6,449 bases of DNA, taken from positions 1 through 6,449 of the forward strand of contig DATLEI010000119.1 of the NCBI GenBank assembly GCA_035525375.1, written 5' to 3'. This DNA comes from JALZBN01 sp035525375. GTDB lineage: Bacteria; Actinomycetota; Acidimicrobiia; Acidimicrobiales; AC-14. The translations under genes were made by a program, and so were the position numbers. The notes beneath the pieces are model-generated. The model searched no databases, had not been told where the DNA came from, and saw only the letters and a program-made list of their open reading frames with translations. Below are positions 5,907 to 6,449 of the stretch, in pieces. The stretch's first letter is position 1; each line of letters begins with the position of its first letter.

Positions 5907-6449
5907 GTGGCCATCCCTTCGAGATCGCGGCGGGTCCCTCTGCCGGCTGGCTGGATTTCAGGGCGGTGCTGCTGGTTTTCGACGACATCTGTCGGGACGG
6001 GGATCGACATCGGAACGAGGAGCGCACTGATGAGCAGGCCGATGGGCACGGCGAAGGTGACCGAGCCGGTCCACATCGGCGTCGACCAACCGATCCCGTA
6101 GGCGACGGAGATCGTCAGGAAGTAGGCGGCCCATAAGGCGCACGGAGCCACCGCCGAGAACACCCGGTACTGGAGGAGGCGGCTGGGGCGTGGATCGAGG
6201 CGCCGGACCAGCGCGTCCGCCACGAGGCCCCCGATGACACCGGCAACGATGGTCCATCCCTGGTCGAAGTCCCACACTGCGTTCGTCGCCGCGGCCGTGA
6301 CGCCGAAGAGAATCGTGAAGCTGCCGAATGGTGGCCGCCACCGGCGCAGCACCAGCAGCGCGACACCCATGAGCAACACCGTCCACACGATGAGGTTCCC
6401 CACACCCTGCATGCGCAGGCGCTCTGCGAATCCGAACTGGACGCTCTGA
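5903..6449 (-). CDS. Multi-pass membrane protein of unknown function (N-terminus outside window)
   Basis: The frame is open to the window edge, so this is a C-terminal fragment. An in-frame ATG at 6412 lacks a ribosome site, and the coding pattern continues before it (FGFAERLR precedes it), so the true start is probably outside. Five likely transmembrane segments are visible, counted from that Met: about 8-24, 30-46, 52-68, 82-107 and 112-137. A basic RRWRPP loop follows the first, and the protein ends in a hydrophilic, probably cytoplasmic tail of about 30 residues. I do not recognise the family and see no catalytic motif. The stop overlaps the methyltransferase start by 4 bp (ATGA), so they are likely co-transcribed. 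It might anchor or serve the soluble enzymes downstream, but nothing in the sequence shows that. Confidence 0.75.
   Translation of the reverse strand, partial: QSVQFGFAERLRMQGVGNLIVWTVLLMGVALLVLRRWRPPFGSFTILFGVTAAATNAVWDFDQGWTIVAGVIGGLVADALVRRLDPRPSRLLQYRVFSAVAPCALWAAYFLTISVAYGIGWSTPMWTGSVTFAVPIGLLISALLVPMSIPVPTDVVENQQHRPEIQPAGRGTRRDLEGMAT

Overview
The window is GC-rich and densely packed. All eight genes I can support lie on the minus strand, so the natural reading direction is from position 6449 down to 1. The base composition, the GTG start, the overlapping stop/start codons and the actinobacterial style of the substrate-binding lipoprotein (short Arg-rich signal, Cys-24, Thr/Pro-rich linker, a conserved cysteine pair) suggest an actinobacterium or a similar high-GC, possibly uncultivated lineage. 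No rRNA, tRNA, mobile element, CRISPR array or recognisable metal-regulator operator is visible, so the lineage call is tentative.

Layout in transcription order. (1) 6449-5903: C-terminal part of a multi-pass membrane protein, cut by the window edge. (2) 5906-5109: class I SAM-dependent methyltransferase. (3) 5109-4195: metallo-beta-lactamase (MBL) fold hydrolase. (4) 4160-3507: homologue of class III nucleotide cyclases of the DUF2652 type. A 175-bp non-coding gap (3506-3332) with strong potential RNA secondary structure follows. (5) 3331-2222: FecCD-type permease. (6) 2222-1380: its ABC ATPase. (7) 1383-337: the substrate-binding lipoprotein. (8) 334-1: N-terminal part of a DJ-1/PfpI-family protein resembling isonitrile hydratases, cut by the window edge.

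Genes 1-4 form one tight block: ATGA overlap between 1 and 2, TGATG overlap between 2 and 3, then 34 bp to gene 4. Genes 5-8 form a second block: TGATG overlap between 5 and 6, ATGA overlap between 6 and 7, then 2 bp to gene 8. The second block is a complete importer for an iron-siderophore, haem or cobalamin-type ligand, with a probable small-molecule enzyme attached. In the first block, a cyclase homologue next to an MBL hydrolase of a family that includes phosphodiesterases suggests a cyclic-nucleotide or modified-nucleotide function. However, the cyclase homologue has substitutions at two transition-state positions. Whether the two blocks are co-transcribed or separated by a promoter or leader element in the 175-bp gap cannot be decided from sequence alone.
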